This document shows positions 1 through 7,824 of a stretch of DNA of 39,617 bases, piece after piece (the stretch's first letter is position 1; every line of letters begins with the position of its first letter). The position numbers and the translations under genes were made by a program. The stretch comes from Granulicoccus phenolivorans DSM 17626 = NBRC 107789 = JCM 15570 (GTDB lineage Bacteria > Actinomycetota > Actinomycetes > Propionibacteriales > Propionibacteriaceae). The notes under the pieces were generated by a model. It worked only from the letters and a program-made list of their open reading frames with translations. It made no database searches and was not told the DNA's origin. Location: positions 1 to 39,617 of the forward strand of contig NZ_AUHH01000043.1 of NCBI RefSeq assembly GCF_000423085.1, given 5' to 3'.

Positions 1-1
1 C

Positions 2-823
2 GCGCGCGAGAAAGCCCGCCAGGCGGCGCGGGCCCGGGATGTGCGTGTGTTCGGGATCATCGATGGTCACACCGACGTGTGGGGCCGCCTCGACCCCGGC
101 GACGGTGTCGCCCTGGACGAAGCCCTCGCCCGAATCGCTGCCGCCCTGCCGGAATCCGAAGGCGACCACGGACAACGCCGCGCCAAAGCGCTCGGCTGGC
201 TGGCGCGCAACGCGAACGGCGAAACCGTTCCCGACCACCTCCCCCTCGGCACCACCCACCCCGACCCCGAGATCGGGGACGGGCGCCGGTTCCGCCGGGG
301 CCGTAGTGCGGAACTGGTCGTCCATCTCACCGGGACCGCCGGCCAGAGTGGGGTCGAGTTGAGTCCGGTTGCCCGGGTCGACGGGTACGGCCCGGTCCTC
401 ACCGACCAACTCGGGACGGTGCTGGCCGGGTGTCAGGTCAAGGTCCATCCGATCCTGGACACCGCCGATGTCGTCCCGGTGGACGGGTACCAGGTGCCGG
501 AGCGGATGCGGCGCATCCAGGAGGCACGCAACCCGAACTGTGTGTTCCCCTACTCCGGGATCTCCAGCCGGTACTGCGACCTGGACCACACGATCCCGTT
601 CGATCACCAGGCACCGGCCGGGGCCGGGCAGACCAGCCTGGCCAACACCGCCCCGCTGAGCCGGAAAGCCCATCGCGCCAAAACCCACGCCGGCTGGCGA
701 CTCGACCAACCCGAACCCGGCCTCTACCAATGGACCTCACCGGCCGGCTTCGCATACACCGTCACCCCCCACGGCACCATCGCCCACCCGGCCCCCGCCC
801 AGGACCACCAGGCAGCCGCCTGA
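2..823 (+). CDS. DUF222/13E12-family HNH endonuclease, C-terminal part (5' end outside window)
   Basis: The reading frame is open to the left edge, so the start lies outside the window and only about 273 residues are visible. The C-terminal part carries an HNH nuclease signature: a CVFPYSG segment, then YCDLDHTIPFD, with the conserved D-H and a following N and H in NTAPLSRKAHRAKT. The upstream half is the charged, proline-rich linker typical of actinobacterial DUF222-HNH proteins (the 13E12 repeat family). These proteins are abundant, often multicopy and poorly characterised. The metal-dependent DNA-cutting role is inferred from the HNH fold. A strong GC-rich stem-loop follows the stop codon. 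The family call is firm; the physiological role is unknown. Confidence 0.85.
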   Translation, partial: AREKARQAARARDVRVFGIIDGHTDVWGRLDPGDGVALDEALARIAAALPESEGDHGQRRAKALGWLARNANGETVPDHLPLGTTHPDPEIGDGRRFRRGRSAELVVHLTGTAGQSGVELSPVARVDGYGPVLTDQLGTVLAGCQVKVHPILDTADVVPVDGYQVPERMRRIQEARNPNCVFPYSGISSRYCDLDHTIPFDHQAPAGAGQTSLANTAPLSRKAHRAKTHAGWRLDQPEPGLYQWTSPAGFAYTVTPHGTIAHPAPAQDHQAAA

Positions 824-842
824 ACCCACCCCCACGCCCAAA

Positions 843-867
843 CCCCGCCGGCCCCCGGCCAGCGGGG
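843..867 (+). terminator. GC-rich stem-loop after the HNH gene
   Basis: CCCCGC and GCGGGG arms with an inner GGCC/GGCC pairing form a strong hairpin 20 bp after the HNH stop. There is no U-tract. A second hairpin (CTGCCC at 876-881, GGGCAG at 897-902) follows. Together they probably end transcription before the flavin reductase gene. Confidence 0.45.
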
Positions 868-964
868 CCCGCAGGCTGCCCTGACCCTGGGGTGACGGGC
901 AGGTCTAGGGTGGGCAGTAGTCCGTCGCAAGGACGCGGCGGCCGAATCGGCGGAGGGAAAGCGC

Positions 965-2191
965 GTGTCCAACAACCTTGCGGAATCCTACGAGTACGTC
1001 ATCATCGGCGGCGGGACCGCGGCCGACAAGGCGGCCCGAGCGATCGTGAAGGGAGCTCCCGGCGCCTCGGTGCTGATCCTGTCGTCCGATTCGGACGGGC
1101 CGGTCTACCGTCCGGACCTGTCCAAGACGCTGTGGAAGAAGTCCGGCGACCAGGCCCGGGTGGAGAACTCGCTGCTCGGCACCGGTGACCTCGACGACGT
1201 CACCCTGGCCCTGCAGACCACCGTCACCGCGCTGGACCCGCAGGCGCACACCGTCACCGCGACCACGGCGTCCGGCTCGCAGACCATCGGCTACCGGAAG
1301 GTGCTGATCGCCACCGGCGCCACGCCGAACAAGCCGCTGGCCATCGACGATCCGCGCGTGGTCTACCTGCGCACCAGCGCCGACTACCGCGCTCTGCGCG
1401 AACGCGTCACCGACGGCACCCGGGCGGTGGTTGCCGGCGGTGGCTACATCGGTTCCGAGATTGCCGCCGCGCTGGCCAACAACGGTGCTCGGACCACGAT
1501 GCTCTACCTGGAGCAGCGGCTCCTCGAGCGGATGTTCCCCGAATCGATCACCCAGCATCTGGAAGAGACCTATCGCGCCCACGGTGTCGAGTTGCACCCC
1601 GGCTTCAAGATCTCTGAGATCACTGTTGACGGTGATCACCTCGTGGTCACCGATGGTGCGAAGAGCTTTGACGCCGATGTCGTGGCGGTCGGGTTCGGCG
1701 TACATCCGAACCTGGAACTGGCCGAGGCGGCCGGGCTGACCCTCGACGGCGGCGGGATCCTGGTCGACGCGCAGTTGCGTACCTCCGCAGCCGATGTGTA
1801 CGCCGCCGGCGACGTGATGGTCTTCGACGATCCGCTGTTCGGGCGTCGCCGGGTCGAGCACGTCGACAATGCCGAACACTCCGGTTCGGTCGCCGGTGCC
1901 AACATGGCCGGCGGCGAGGAGTCCTACGACTACACCCCGATCTTCTGGTCCGACCTGTTCGATGACGGCTACGAGGCGATGGGGTCGTTGGATGCCCGCG
2001 CGGAGGTGATTGAGCGCTGGAACGACGACCGCACCGCGGCCGTGCTGCACTACGTCCGCGACGGCAAGCCGATCGGAGTCCTGTTGTGGAACACCTGGGA
2101 CAGCACCGGCAAGGCCAAGCAGGTGGTGGCCGACGTGAATGCCGGCACCATCTCCGTCGCTGACCTCGCCGGCACGATCCAACCGGGCTGA
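965..2191 (+). CDS. AIF-like FAD/NAD(P)H-dependent oxidoreductase
   Basis: This 408-aa protein belongs to the pyridine nucleotide-disulphide/ferredoxin reductase-like superfamily and is closest in layout to apoptosis-inducing-factor-type reductases. Near the N-terminus VIIGGGTAADKAARAI is the FAD-binding Rossmann loop. A second dinucleotide-binding motif, VVAGGGYIGSEIAAAL, lies near residue 160, and DVYAAGDV near residue 280 is the conserved FAD-contacting motif. The C-terminal domain is the short AIF/reductase type. It probably passes electrons from NAD(P)H via FAD to an unidentified acceptor. The GTG start is supported by GGAGGG at 952-957, a few bases upstream. It converges on the transporter gene with 9 bp between stops. 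No ferredoxin or oxygenase partner lies beside it. Confidence 0.85.
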   Translation: MSNNLAESYEYVIIGGGTAADKAARAIVKGAPGASVLILSSDSDGPVYRPDLSKTLWKKSGDQARVENSLLGTGDLDDVTLALQTTVTALDPQAHTVTATTASGSQTIGYRKVLIATGATPNKPLAIDDPRVVYLRTSADYRALRERVTDGTRAVVAGGGYIGSEIAAALANNGARTTMLYLEQRLLERMFPESITQHLEETYRAHGVELHPGFKISEITVDGDHLVVTDGAKSFDADVVAVGFGVHPNLELAEAAGLTLDGGGILVDAQLRTSAADVYAAGDVMVFDDPLFGRRRVEHVDNAEHSGSVAGANMAGGEESYDYTPIFWSDLFDDGYEAMGSLDARAEVIERWNDDRTAAVLHYVRDGKPIGVLLWNTWDSTGKAKQVVADVNAGTISVADLAGTIQPG

Positions 2192-2200
2192 GCCTGCAGA

Positions 2201-3556
2201 TCAGCCCTGGAACGCCTCGGACTCGGTGAAGGTCTCGGCCGCGGTGTGCTGGCTCTGCCGGGACGCGTGCGAGCGCGACAGGATCACGGCCAGGGCGGAG
2301 ATGAGGAAGGCGATGATGATGTAGATCGCCAGCTTGGTCGTGTCGGAGCTCCCCTTCGGCACGACCAGCCACTGACCCACGATGGGGGCCAGGCCGGCGC
2401 CGAGCACTGAGCCGAGCTGGTAGGTGGCGGAGACGCCGGAGTACCGGGAGCCGGTGTCGAACAATTCGGACAGGTACGCCCCGACCGGGCCGTACATCGA
2501 GGCCTGCATCAGCGGATTACCGACGATGAAGCCCAGCGCGACCAGCCAGAAGTTCCCCGAGTTGAACAGGGCGAACATCGGGAAGACCAACACGATGCAC
2601 AAGGCCGCACCGGCCAGCATGACCTGTTTGCGACCGAACTTGTCCGACAACCACGCGAAGAAGGGGATGGCAAACACGTGGAGCACGTTGCTGGCGGTCA
2701 GCATCAGCAGGGTTTCCGACTGCGTGGCCACGCCGGTGGCGACCACGTGCGGCACCATGAAGGAGGCCAGCAGGCCCTGGATGAACAGCGACGCCATCAC
2801 CGCGAACGAGCCGAGGAAGACCTGGCCCCCGTGCTCCTTGAACAGCTTCGCGATCGGCAGACCGGTGTGCAGCTTGCCCTCGCGGCGCGCCTGTTCGAAC
2901 TCCGGGGACTCGGTGACCCGGGTGCGCATGAACAGGCCGATGATCACGATGACTGCCGACAGCAGGAACGGGATCCGCCAGCCCCAGCTCAGGAACTGAT
3001 CCTGCGGCAGGGTGGAGAACAGCGCCAGAACCAGGGTGGACAGCACCGCGCCGAACGGTGCACCTGCGACCGAGATGGACGCGCCCAGGCCCTTGGAGCC
3101 GGACTTCGAGTGCTCCATCGACATCAACATCGCGCCGGCCCACTCGCCTCCGACGGCGAAGCCCTGGATCACCCGGAGGACGGTCAGCAGAATCGGTGCG
3201 GCCACGCCGATGGTTTGTGCGGTCGGCATCAGGCCGACTGCGATGGAGACCAGACCCATCATCAGCAGGGTGATCACCAGCATGTTCTTGCGCCCGAACT
3301 TGTCCCCGAAATGACCGAACAACATGCCGCCGAGAGGCCGCGCCAGGTAGCCGGTGAACAGGGTCAGGTACGACAGCATCGTCGCGACTCCGGGCTCGAC
3401 GCCCTGGAAGAACAGTTTCGGGAAGACCAGGCCTGCCGCCGCGGCGTACAGCAGGAAATCGTAGTATTCGACCGTGGAGCCGAGAAAGCTCGAGGCAATC
3501 GCGCGTCGGCGTTCGGCGGGTGTGCTGGTGACAGGTTGGCTCGCAGCAGGGGACAT
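2201..3556 (-). CDS. MFS transporter, metabolite:H+ symporter (MHS) family
   Basis: The 451-aa protein has about 12 hydrophobic segments and the MFS loop 2-3 signature GHFGDKFGRKNML. The early motif FLGSTVEYYDFLLYAAAA is characteristic of the metabolite:H+ symporter subfamily (ShiA/ProP/KgtP-like), which imports carboxylic acids with protons. An upstream in-frame ATG adds 15 residues, but the start at 3556 is preferred because AAGGAG precedes it at normal spacing. It is transcribed divergently from the MhpA-like hydroxylase gene, so a phenylpropanoid or other aromatic acid is the likely substrate (inference from context). The shared 267-bp region carries two copies of a 17-bp palindrome and one 14-bp palindrome that could co-regulate both genes. 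Confidence 0.88.
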   Translation of the reverse strand: MSPAASQPVTSTPAERRRAIASSFLGSTVEYYDFLLYAAAAGLVFPKLFFQGVEPGVATMLSYLTLFTGYLARPLGGMLFGHFGDKFGRKNMLVITLLMMGLVSIAVGLMPTAQTIGVAAPILLTVLRVIQGFAVGGEWAGAMLMSMEHSKSGSKGLGASISVAGAPFGAVLSTLVLALFSTLPQDQFLSWGWRIPFLLSAVIVIIGLFMRTRVTESPEFEQARREGKLHTGLPIAKLFKEHGGQVFLGSFAVMASLFIQGLLASFMVPHVVATGVATQSETLLMLTASNVLHVFAIPFFAWLSDKFGRKQVMLAGAALCIVLVFPMFALFNSGNFWLVALGFIVGNPLMQASMYGPVGAYLSELFDTGSRYSGVSATYQLGSVLGAGLAPIVGQWLVVPKGSSDTTKLAIYIIIAFLISALAVILSRSHASRQSQHTAAETFTESEAFQG

Positions 3557-3620
3557 CGAGACTCCTTCGTCGGTGGATGTGGCATCGCACCTGCGGGACA
3601 CGGACCAGTAGTGGTGTACG

Positions 3621-3634
3621 TGTCGGGCCCGACA
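3621..3634. promoter_or_regulatory. 14-bp perfect palindrome in the transporter/hydroxylase divergent region
   Basis: TGTCGGGCCCGACA is a perfect palindrome 65 bp upstream of the transporter start. It may be an operator or a cruciform-forming site. Its sequence is unrelated to the two larger palindromes nearby. Confidence 0.35.
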
Positions 3635-3683
3635 GGTGGCGCTCAGAAGTGTGAGATGTCCGGAATCCCGTCAGCCAGCAGCG

Positions 3684-3725
3684 GTGCCATGATGTGGCAC
3701 GCCCCCCAGTGCCATGATGTGGCAC
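3684..3725. promoter_or_regulatory. Duplicated 17-bp palindromic operator
   Basis: GTGCCATGATGTGGCAC occurs twice without mismatch, at 3684-3700 and 3709-3725. Starts are 25 bp apart. Each copy is an inverted repeat (GTGCCA, 5-bp spacer, TGGCAC). The pair lies in the divergent region between the MHS transporter and the MhpA-like hydroxylase, about 100 bp upstream of the latter. An IclR-family regulator is encoded just downstream of the hydroxylase and is the obvious candidate to bind here (inference). Tandem operators about two to three helical turns apart would suit the dimer-of-dimers binding known for IclR proteins. Confidence 0.6.
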
Positions 3726-3823
3726 CCGCCGTGGTAGCGGAATCGGCGGGGCCGTAGTTTCGTCATTGTTCGGTTCGGTCCGATCTTCCCCTGCACATCA
3801 ACCACCACAACAGGAGAACAGCA

Positions 3824-5554
3824 ATGTCGCTGGACACAGATGTCATCATCGCCGGAGCCGGGCCCGTCGGGCTCGCGCTGGCCAACTTGCTCGGTACTTA
3901 CGGCATCAAGGTCATCCTGGTCGAGGCCCGCTCTGAGTTGATCGACTACCCGCGAGGCGTGGGTATGGACGATGAATCGATGCGCAGCCTGCAGACCATG
4001 AACCTGATCGAGGAGATCACACCGTTCACCATTCCCCACCACGTGATGCGGCTGGTCAATGGGCACGGCGAGGTCATCCTGACCAACGATCCCAAGGGGG
4101 AGCCGTTCGGTTGGCCGCGCAAGCACGGCTTCATCCAGCCCCTGGTGGACAAGGCCATGTACGAGGGCCTGGCTCGCTTCGACGGCATCGATGTCCGGTT
4201 CAACCACCGCCTGACCGGGATCACCGACCACGGCGATCACGTCGAGGTCGACATCCAGATCGGCGGGGGAGCGGACGGGCAGGCCGACCTGGCCGAGTCC
4301 GGGGAAGCAGCGACCGGTTCGACCAAGCTCACCGCGCGCTACCTGGTCGGCACCGAGGGCGGCCGCTCGTTCACCCGTGGCTGGATGGGCGTCACCTTCG
4401 AGGGTCAGTCCCCGTCCACCCGCTGGGTCGTGGTCGACGTCCGCAACGACCCGCTGGGCCTGCCGAACGTGTACCTGGGCGCCGACCCGGCCCGCCCGTA
4501 CGTGTCGATCGGTCTGCCGCACGGGATCCGTCGCTGGGAGTTCATGCTGTTCGACGACGAGCCCTCGGAGAAGGTCGAGGACGACGCCTTCGTGGCCGAA
4601 CTGCTCAAGGAGCACGTCCCGGACTCCTCCAAACTGGACGTCATCCGCCGCCGCGTGTTCACCCACCACGGCCGGATCGCGGGCAACTTCCGCAAGGGCA
4701 ACGTGATGATCGCCGGCGACGCCGCGCACCTGATGCCGGTGTGGATGGGCCAGGGCTGGAACTCCGGCATGCGCGATGCCACCAACCTCGCCTGGAAGCT
4801 GGCCACCGTGCTGCGTGGTGACGCCACCGAGCAGCTGCTGGAGACCTACACCGCCGAGCGGCACGAGCACGCCAAGGCGATGATCGACCTGTCGATGACC
4901 TTCGGCACCATCATCAAGCCGACCGACAAGGTAATCGCCGGCCTCCGCGACGGGCTGTCCAAGGTGCTCAACCTGTCCCCGCAGATCAAGGAATACTTCA
5001 CCGACATGCGGTTCAAGCCGATGCCGCGGTACTCCACCGGCGTGGTCGTCAACGCCGACTCGCTCGAGCCGGGTCGCTCCGACGCCAAGCGGGCCAGCCG
5101 CTTCATGACCGTCCGCAACGCCGTGGACAAGATCACCCCGGTCGGCAAGCAGTTCATTCAGCCGCGGGTGCGCACCGCGCAGCACGACAACGCCCTGCTC
5201 GACGACGTGATCGGTCCGTGGTGGAGCGTGCTGGTCTGGGGCAACGACCCGGCCCTCCTGTTCAACGAGCAGGATCGCCAGACCCTGGACCGACTCGGCT
5301 TCCGGCTGGTCGCCCTGGTCTCGGAGACCCAGCGGGACTGGGCCGAGAAGGAGTACGCCGGGTCCGGGTCGCTGGTCATCGGGGATGTCGACGGCAGCCT
5401 CAAGGGCTGGTTCGACACCCGCGCCTACGGCATGGTCTTCCTGCGACCGGACCGCTTCGTGGCCGCCGCCTGCCTGTCCCAGGTCGGCCCCGAGGCGCTG
5501 CGGGCACTGCTCACCTCGATGAGCGCGTCCCCGGCACTGGCCGCCGTGCGCTGA
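3824..5554 (+). CDS. mhpA: MhpA-like FAD-dependent aromatic monooxygenase (3-(3-hydroxyphenyl)propionate hydroxylase family)
   Basis: This 576-aa group A flavoprotein monooxygenase opens with the FAD-binding VIIAGAGPVGLALANLLG. Later it has GDAAHLMPVWMGQGWNS, the motif that binds the FAD ribityl/phosphate region in this family. The length and the RGVGMDDESMRSLQ segment match MhpA-type enzymes, which use NADH and O2 to ortho-hydroxylate 3-(3-hydroxyphenyl)propionate or 3-hydroxycinnamate before ring cleavage. The C-terminal thioredoxin-like domain is present. A small insertion rich in Gly/Ala/Glu lies near residues 145-165. AGGAG at 3811-3815 supports the ATG. No ring-cleavage dioxygenase is in view, so the exact substrate stays open. 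The neighbouring transporter and IclR regulator support an aromatic-acid catabolic unit. Confidence 0.83.
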   Translation: MSLDTDVIIAGAGPVGLALANLLGTYGIKVILVEARSELIDYPRGVGMDDESMRSLQTMNLIEEITPFTIPHHVMRLVNGHGEVILTNDPKGEPFGWPRKHGFIQPLVDKAMYEGLARFDGIDVRFNHRLTGITDHGDHVEVDIQIGGGADGQADLAESGEAATGSTKLTARYLVGTEGGRSFTRGWMGVTFEGQSPSTRWVVVDVRNDPLGLPNVYLGADPARPYVSIGLPHGIRRWEFMLFDDEPSEKVEDDAFVAELLKEHVPDSSKLDVIRRRVFTHHGRIAGNFRKGNVMIAGDAAHLMPVWMGQGWNSGMRDATNLAWKLATVLRGDATEQLLETYTAERHEHAKAMIDLSMTFGTIIKPTDKVIAGLRDGLSKVLNLSPQIKEYFTDMRFKPMPRYSTGVVVNADSLEPGRSDAKRASRFMTVRNAVDKITPVGKQFIQPRVRTAQHDNALLDDVIGPWWSVLVWGNDPALLFNEQDRQTLDRLGFRLVALVSETQRDWAEKEYAGSGSLVIGDVDGSLKGWFDTRAYGMVFLRPDRFVAAACLSQVGPEALRALLTSMSASPALAAVR

Positions 5555-5570
5555 TCCGACGCCGGATCTG

Positions 5571-5601
5571 ACGGGTCGGTCCCCACGCGGGGCCGGCCCG
5601 T
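5571..5601. terminator. Stem-loop between hydroxylase and IclR genes
   Basis: ACGGG ... CCCC, a 4-nt loop, then GGGG ... CCCGT form an imperfect long stem 16 bp after the hydroxylase stop. There is no U-tract. It probably separates the hydroxylase transcript from the iclR-type gene, which has a TACTAG -10-like hexamer (5601-5606) right after it. Confidence 0.4.
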
Positions 5602-5615
5602 ACTAGCGTCCCCTC

Positions 5616-6398
5616 ATGAGCTCTACCTCGGAGGGGACCGCCCGGCGCACGGCGGTCGACAAGGCCTGCGAACTGCTCTGGGCGGTCGTCGAACGCGACA
5701 TGACCGGCGTCGGGCTGACCGACCTCGGCCGGCGCCTGAACCTGCCGAAATCCACCACCTTCCGACTGCTGAAGACCCTCGTCCGCAACAACGTGCTCGA
5801 ACAGTACGGGGATCACTACCGACTCGGGGGACTGTTCGCCGAGGCTCTGCCGACCGGACCGCAGGTCGAGCTGATCCAGATCGTGCTGACCGGCTACTTG
5901 GCCAAGCTGTACGAGTTGACCCGCTGCACCGTGCAACTGGCCGTGCTCGACGACGCCGATGTGGTGTTCCTCAACAAACTGCACGGCATCCAGCGGTTTC
6001 CGTCCCCCTCCCGGATCGGCGGGCGCGCCCCGGCGCACTGCACCTCGATCGGCAAGGCGATGCTCGCGTTCGACCCGGTCAGCACGGAGAAGGTCTGCGC
6101 CCGCGGACTGGATCAGTGGACCGCGCGGACGAACACCGATCCCGACCGGTTGTGGGCCGAGCTGGCGCGCGTACGCAAGACCCGGATCGCGATCGACGAC
6201 GGGGAATACGTCGATGCGGTCGCCAGCATCGCCGCTCCGATCCTGGTGGACAACACCCCCGTCGCGTCGCTGTGCGTCACCGGGGCCCGGGAGGACATCC
6301 TCGCCGCCGGGTACGAGCCGATCCTGCTCCGGGTCTGTGCCGAGGCGCAGCGGGCCTACCTGGCCCGACTCCGGCCCCCCCAGGTTAGGTCAACCTAA
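5616..6398 (+). CDS. IclR-family transcriptional regulator
   Basis: The 260-aa protein has an N-terminal winged helix-turn-helix (about residues 10-70) with the recognition segment LNLPKSTTFRLLKTL. The C-terminal IclR effector-binding domain contains the conserved HCTSIGKAMLAF stretch and the late ASLCVTGAR strand. IclR proteins bind small aromatic or organic acids and act as repressors or activators. No good Shine-Dalgarno precedes the ATG. A TACTAG -10-like hexamer ends 9 bp before it, so the mRNA may be leaderless (inference). It lies 61 bp after the MhpA-like gene in the same orientation and probably controls that gene and the MHS transporter through the duplicated palindrome at 3684-3725. 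Confidence 0.9.
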   Translation: MSSTSEGTARRTAVDKACELLWAVVERDMTGVGLTDLGRRLNLPKSTTFRLLKTLVRNNVLEQYGDHYRLGGLFAEALPTGPQVELIQIVLTGYLAKLYELTRCTVQLAVLDDADVVFLNKLHGIQRFPSPSRIGGRAPAHCTSIGKAMLAFDPVSTEKVCARGLDQWTARTNTDPDRLWAELARVRKTRIAIDDGEYVDAVASIAAPILVDNTPVASLCVTGAREDILAAGYEPILLRVCAEAQRAYLARLRPPQVRST

Positions 6399-6414
6399 TC
6401 CGGCAGGGTAGACT
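6385..6414 (+). promoter_or_regulatory. TTAGGT/ACCTAA palindrome over a promoter
   Basis: TTAGGTCAACCTAA at 6385-6398 is an inverted repeat with a 2-bp centre and overlaps the stop codon of the IclR gene. A TAGACT -10-like hexamer sits at 6409-6414. A -35 element at 17-bp spacing would fall inside the palindrome, as expected for a repressor site. The TTAGGT half-site resembles half of the DtxR/IdeR iron box, but the spacing is shorter than that consensus, so the regulator is unknown. Confidence 0.45.
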
Positions 6415-6441
6415 CCTCCGGAACAGGTGGGGGGACCAGGT

Positions 6442-6987
6442 TTGCAGGGCTTCGTGAGCGGATTCACCGCGCTGGTGGAGTGGGTGCTCGCGCTGCCCTG
6501 GTACATCGTGATCCCGACGCTGTGGGCCGGCGCCATGCTCCGCTCCAACGCCACGCACTGGCTCGGCCGCGGAACCCGGCACGGTGCCGGCGCGCTGTGG
6601 CGCCGGGTCCGGCCCGGGCGTGGGACCGAAGCCACCCAGCGCCGCCGCCCGCTTGCCGAGCGGTTGGTGCGTACGCTCGGTCCGCTCGCGGTCGTGATCG
6701 GCTTCTTCACCGTGGGCCTGCAGAGCGCGATCATGTTCACCTCCGGCGTCGCCCGGATGCCGCTCAAGCGCTTCGTGCCCGCCACCATGATCGGGTCGCT
6801 GGGGTGGGCCCTGATCTACGCCACGATCGGGATGGCCGCGCTGGAGGCGTTCGTCCTGGCGCTGACCGGTTCCTGGTGGGGAGCGCTGTTGCTGCTCGGC
6901 ATCGTCGCGATCGCGGTGACGGTGCTGCTGCTGGCCGATCGACTGCTGGACCGGTGGCGGCCCCACGAAATCGTGACCGAAGGGTGA
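6442..6987 (+). CDS. Short DedA/VTT-like membrane protein
   Basis: This is a 181-aa integral membrane protein if it starts at TTG 6442, which follows a GGGGGG run at 6429-6434. GTG at 6427 or 6454 are alternatives. The segment FTSGVARMPLKRFVPATMIG, followed by a Trp-rich transmembrane stretch, matches the signature half of DedA/SNARE-associated (VTT) proteins. ATHWLGRGTRHG resembles their GDxxxYxxGRxxG segment. The region before that is shorter than in a normal DedA protein, so this is an N-terminally reduced or divergent member. DedA proteins are linked to undecaprenyl-phosphate or lipid flipping. A palindrome over the promoter suggests specific regulation, perhaps shared with the His-rich membrane protein downstream. 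Confidence 0.6.
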   Translation: MQGFVSGFTALVEWVLALPWYIVIPTLWAGAMLRSNATHWLGRGTRHGAGALWRRVRPGRGTEATQRRRPLAERLVRTLGPLAVVIGFFTVGLQSAIMFTSGVARMPLKRFVPATMIGSLGWALIYATIGMAALEAFVLALTGSWWGALLLLGIVAIAVTVLLLADRLLDRWRPHEIVTEG

Positions 6988-7070
6988 GACGATAAACCCC
7001 CGGCCCGTATTGTGCCCTCTAGTCTCCGGGCATTGAGCGCTATTCTGGCGTGGCTGAGCGAGAGGCCGCT

Positions 7071-7823
7071 GTGTTCACCCTGACCGAATCACCCGGAAAA
7101 TTCGTCATTCTGCTGATCCTGTTCGCCTTCTGCATTCTGTGGGAGACGGTGGAACTCGGCCGGGCAAAGACCGTGCCCCAACGAGTATCGGTCGGCCTGC
7201 ATTGGGTGATGGCCGTGGTGATGTTCCTGATGATTCCCGGCCCGACCTGGCAGGCGCTCATCGCGGTGATCCCGATCCCGGCGCTGACGGTGCTGTTCGG
7301 GCTGGCCGCGGTCTGGTTCACCGTCCGCCTGGTGATCGACGTACGCCGGGAGGGCACCGCACACCTGGGCCACGCCCTCAGCCACACCGTGATGTTTTGG
7401 ACGATGACCTGGCACCTCGGCGCGATGGCGGTCCACCGATCGTTGCGGACGGCCTCCTCGAGCGCCATGACGACCGGACACAATCACGGCGGCCACGGCA
7501 TGGCCCACGGCCACGGGCACGGCACCGCGATGTCGGCAATGCAACAGGCCGCCGCACCCGGTGGGACGTTGTGGGTGCTCGCGCTGATCGGCATCTTTCT
7601 GCTCGGGTTCCTGCTGTGGGCCTCGATCCGCGACCTGATTGCCGCTGTCCGCGGGATCCCCGGGGCCAGTCACGCCACGGTGGACGCGGCCGAGGGAGGC
7701 CGGGGCACGCTGTACTACCGGCTCTCGGCGCTGTCCTCGTTCGCGATGAACTTCGGCATGGTGCTGATGAGCCTGGGGCTGCTCGCACCGATCGTGCCGG
7801 TCCTGGGGCGGCTCAACTTCTGA
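7071..7823 (+). CDS. His-rich polytopic membrane protein, DUF5134-like
   Basis: The protein (250 aa from GTG 7071) has about five to six hydrophobic helices. A cytoplasmic or external loop near residues 140-165 is dense in histidine (HNHGGHGMAHGHGHG), with further Met and His nearby. This layout resembles the actinobacterial DUF5134 family, whose members often accompany copper or iron handling genes. The metal-binding role is inferred from the His cluster. GTG at 7071 has GAGAGG just upstream. An in-frame GTG at 7050 is possible, but a TATTCT -10-like element at 7041-7046 argues for the later start. It converges on the aldo/keto reductase gene with one base between stops. Confidence 0.6.
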   Translation: MFTLTESPGKFVILLILFAFCILWETVELGRAKTVPQRVSVGLHWVMAVVMFLMIPGPTWQALIAVIPIPALTVLFGLAAVWFTVRLVIDVRREGTAHLGHALSHTVMFWTMTWHLGAMAVHRSLRTASSSAMTTGHNHGGHGMAHGHGHGTAMSAMQQAAAPGGTLWVLALIGIFLLGFLLWASIRDLIAAVRGIPGASHATVDAAEGGRGTLYYRLSALSSFAMNFGMVLMSLGLLAPIVPVLGRLNF

Positions 7824-7824
7824 G

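Noticed and set aside
905-2182. 425-codon frame on the minus strand opposite the flavin reductase
   Set aside because: Low-complexity Val/Gly/Asp/Arg shadow; the plus-strand reading has the FAD and NAD motifs and a ribosome site.
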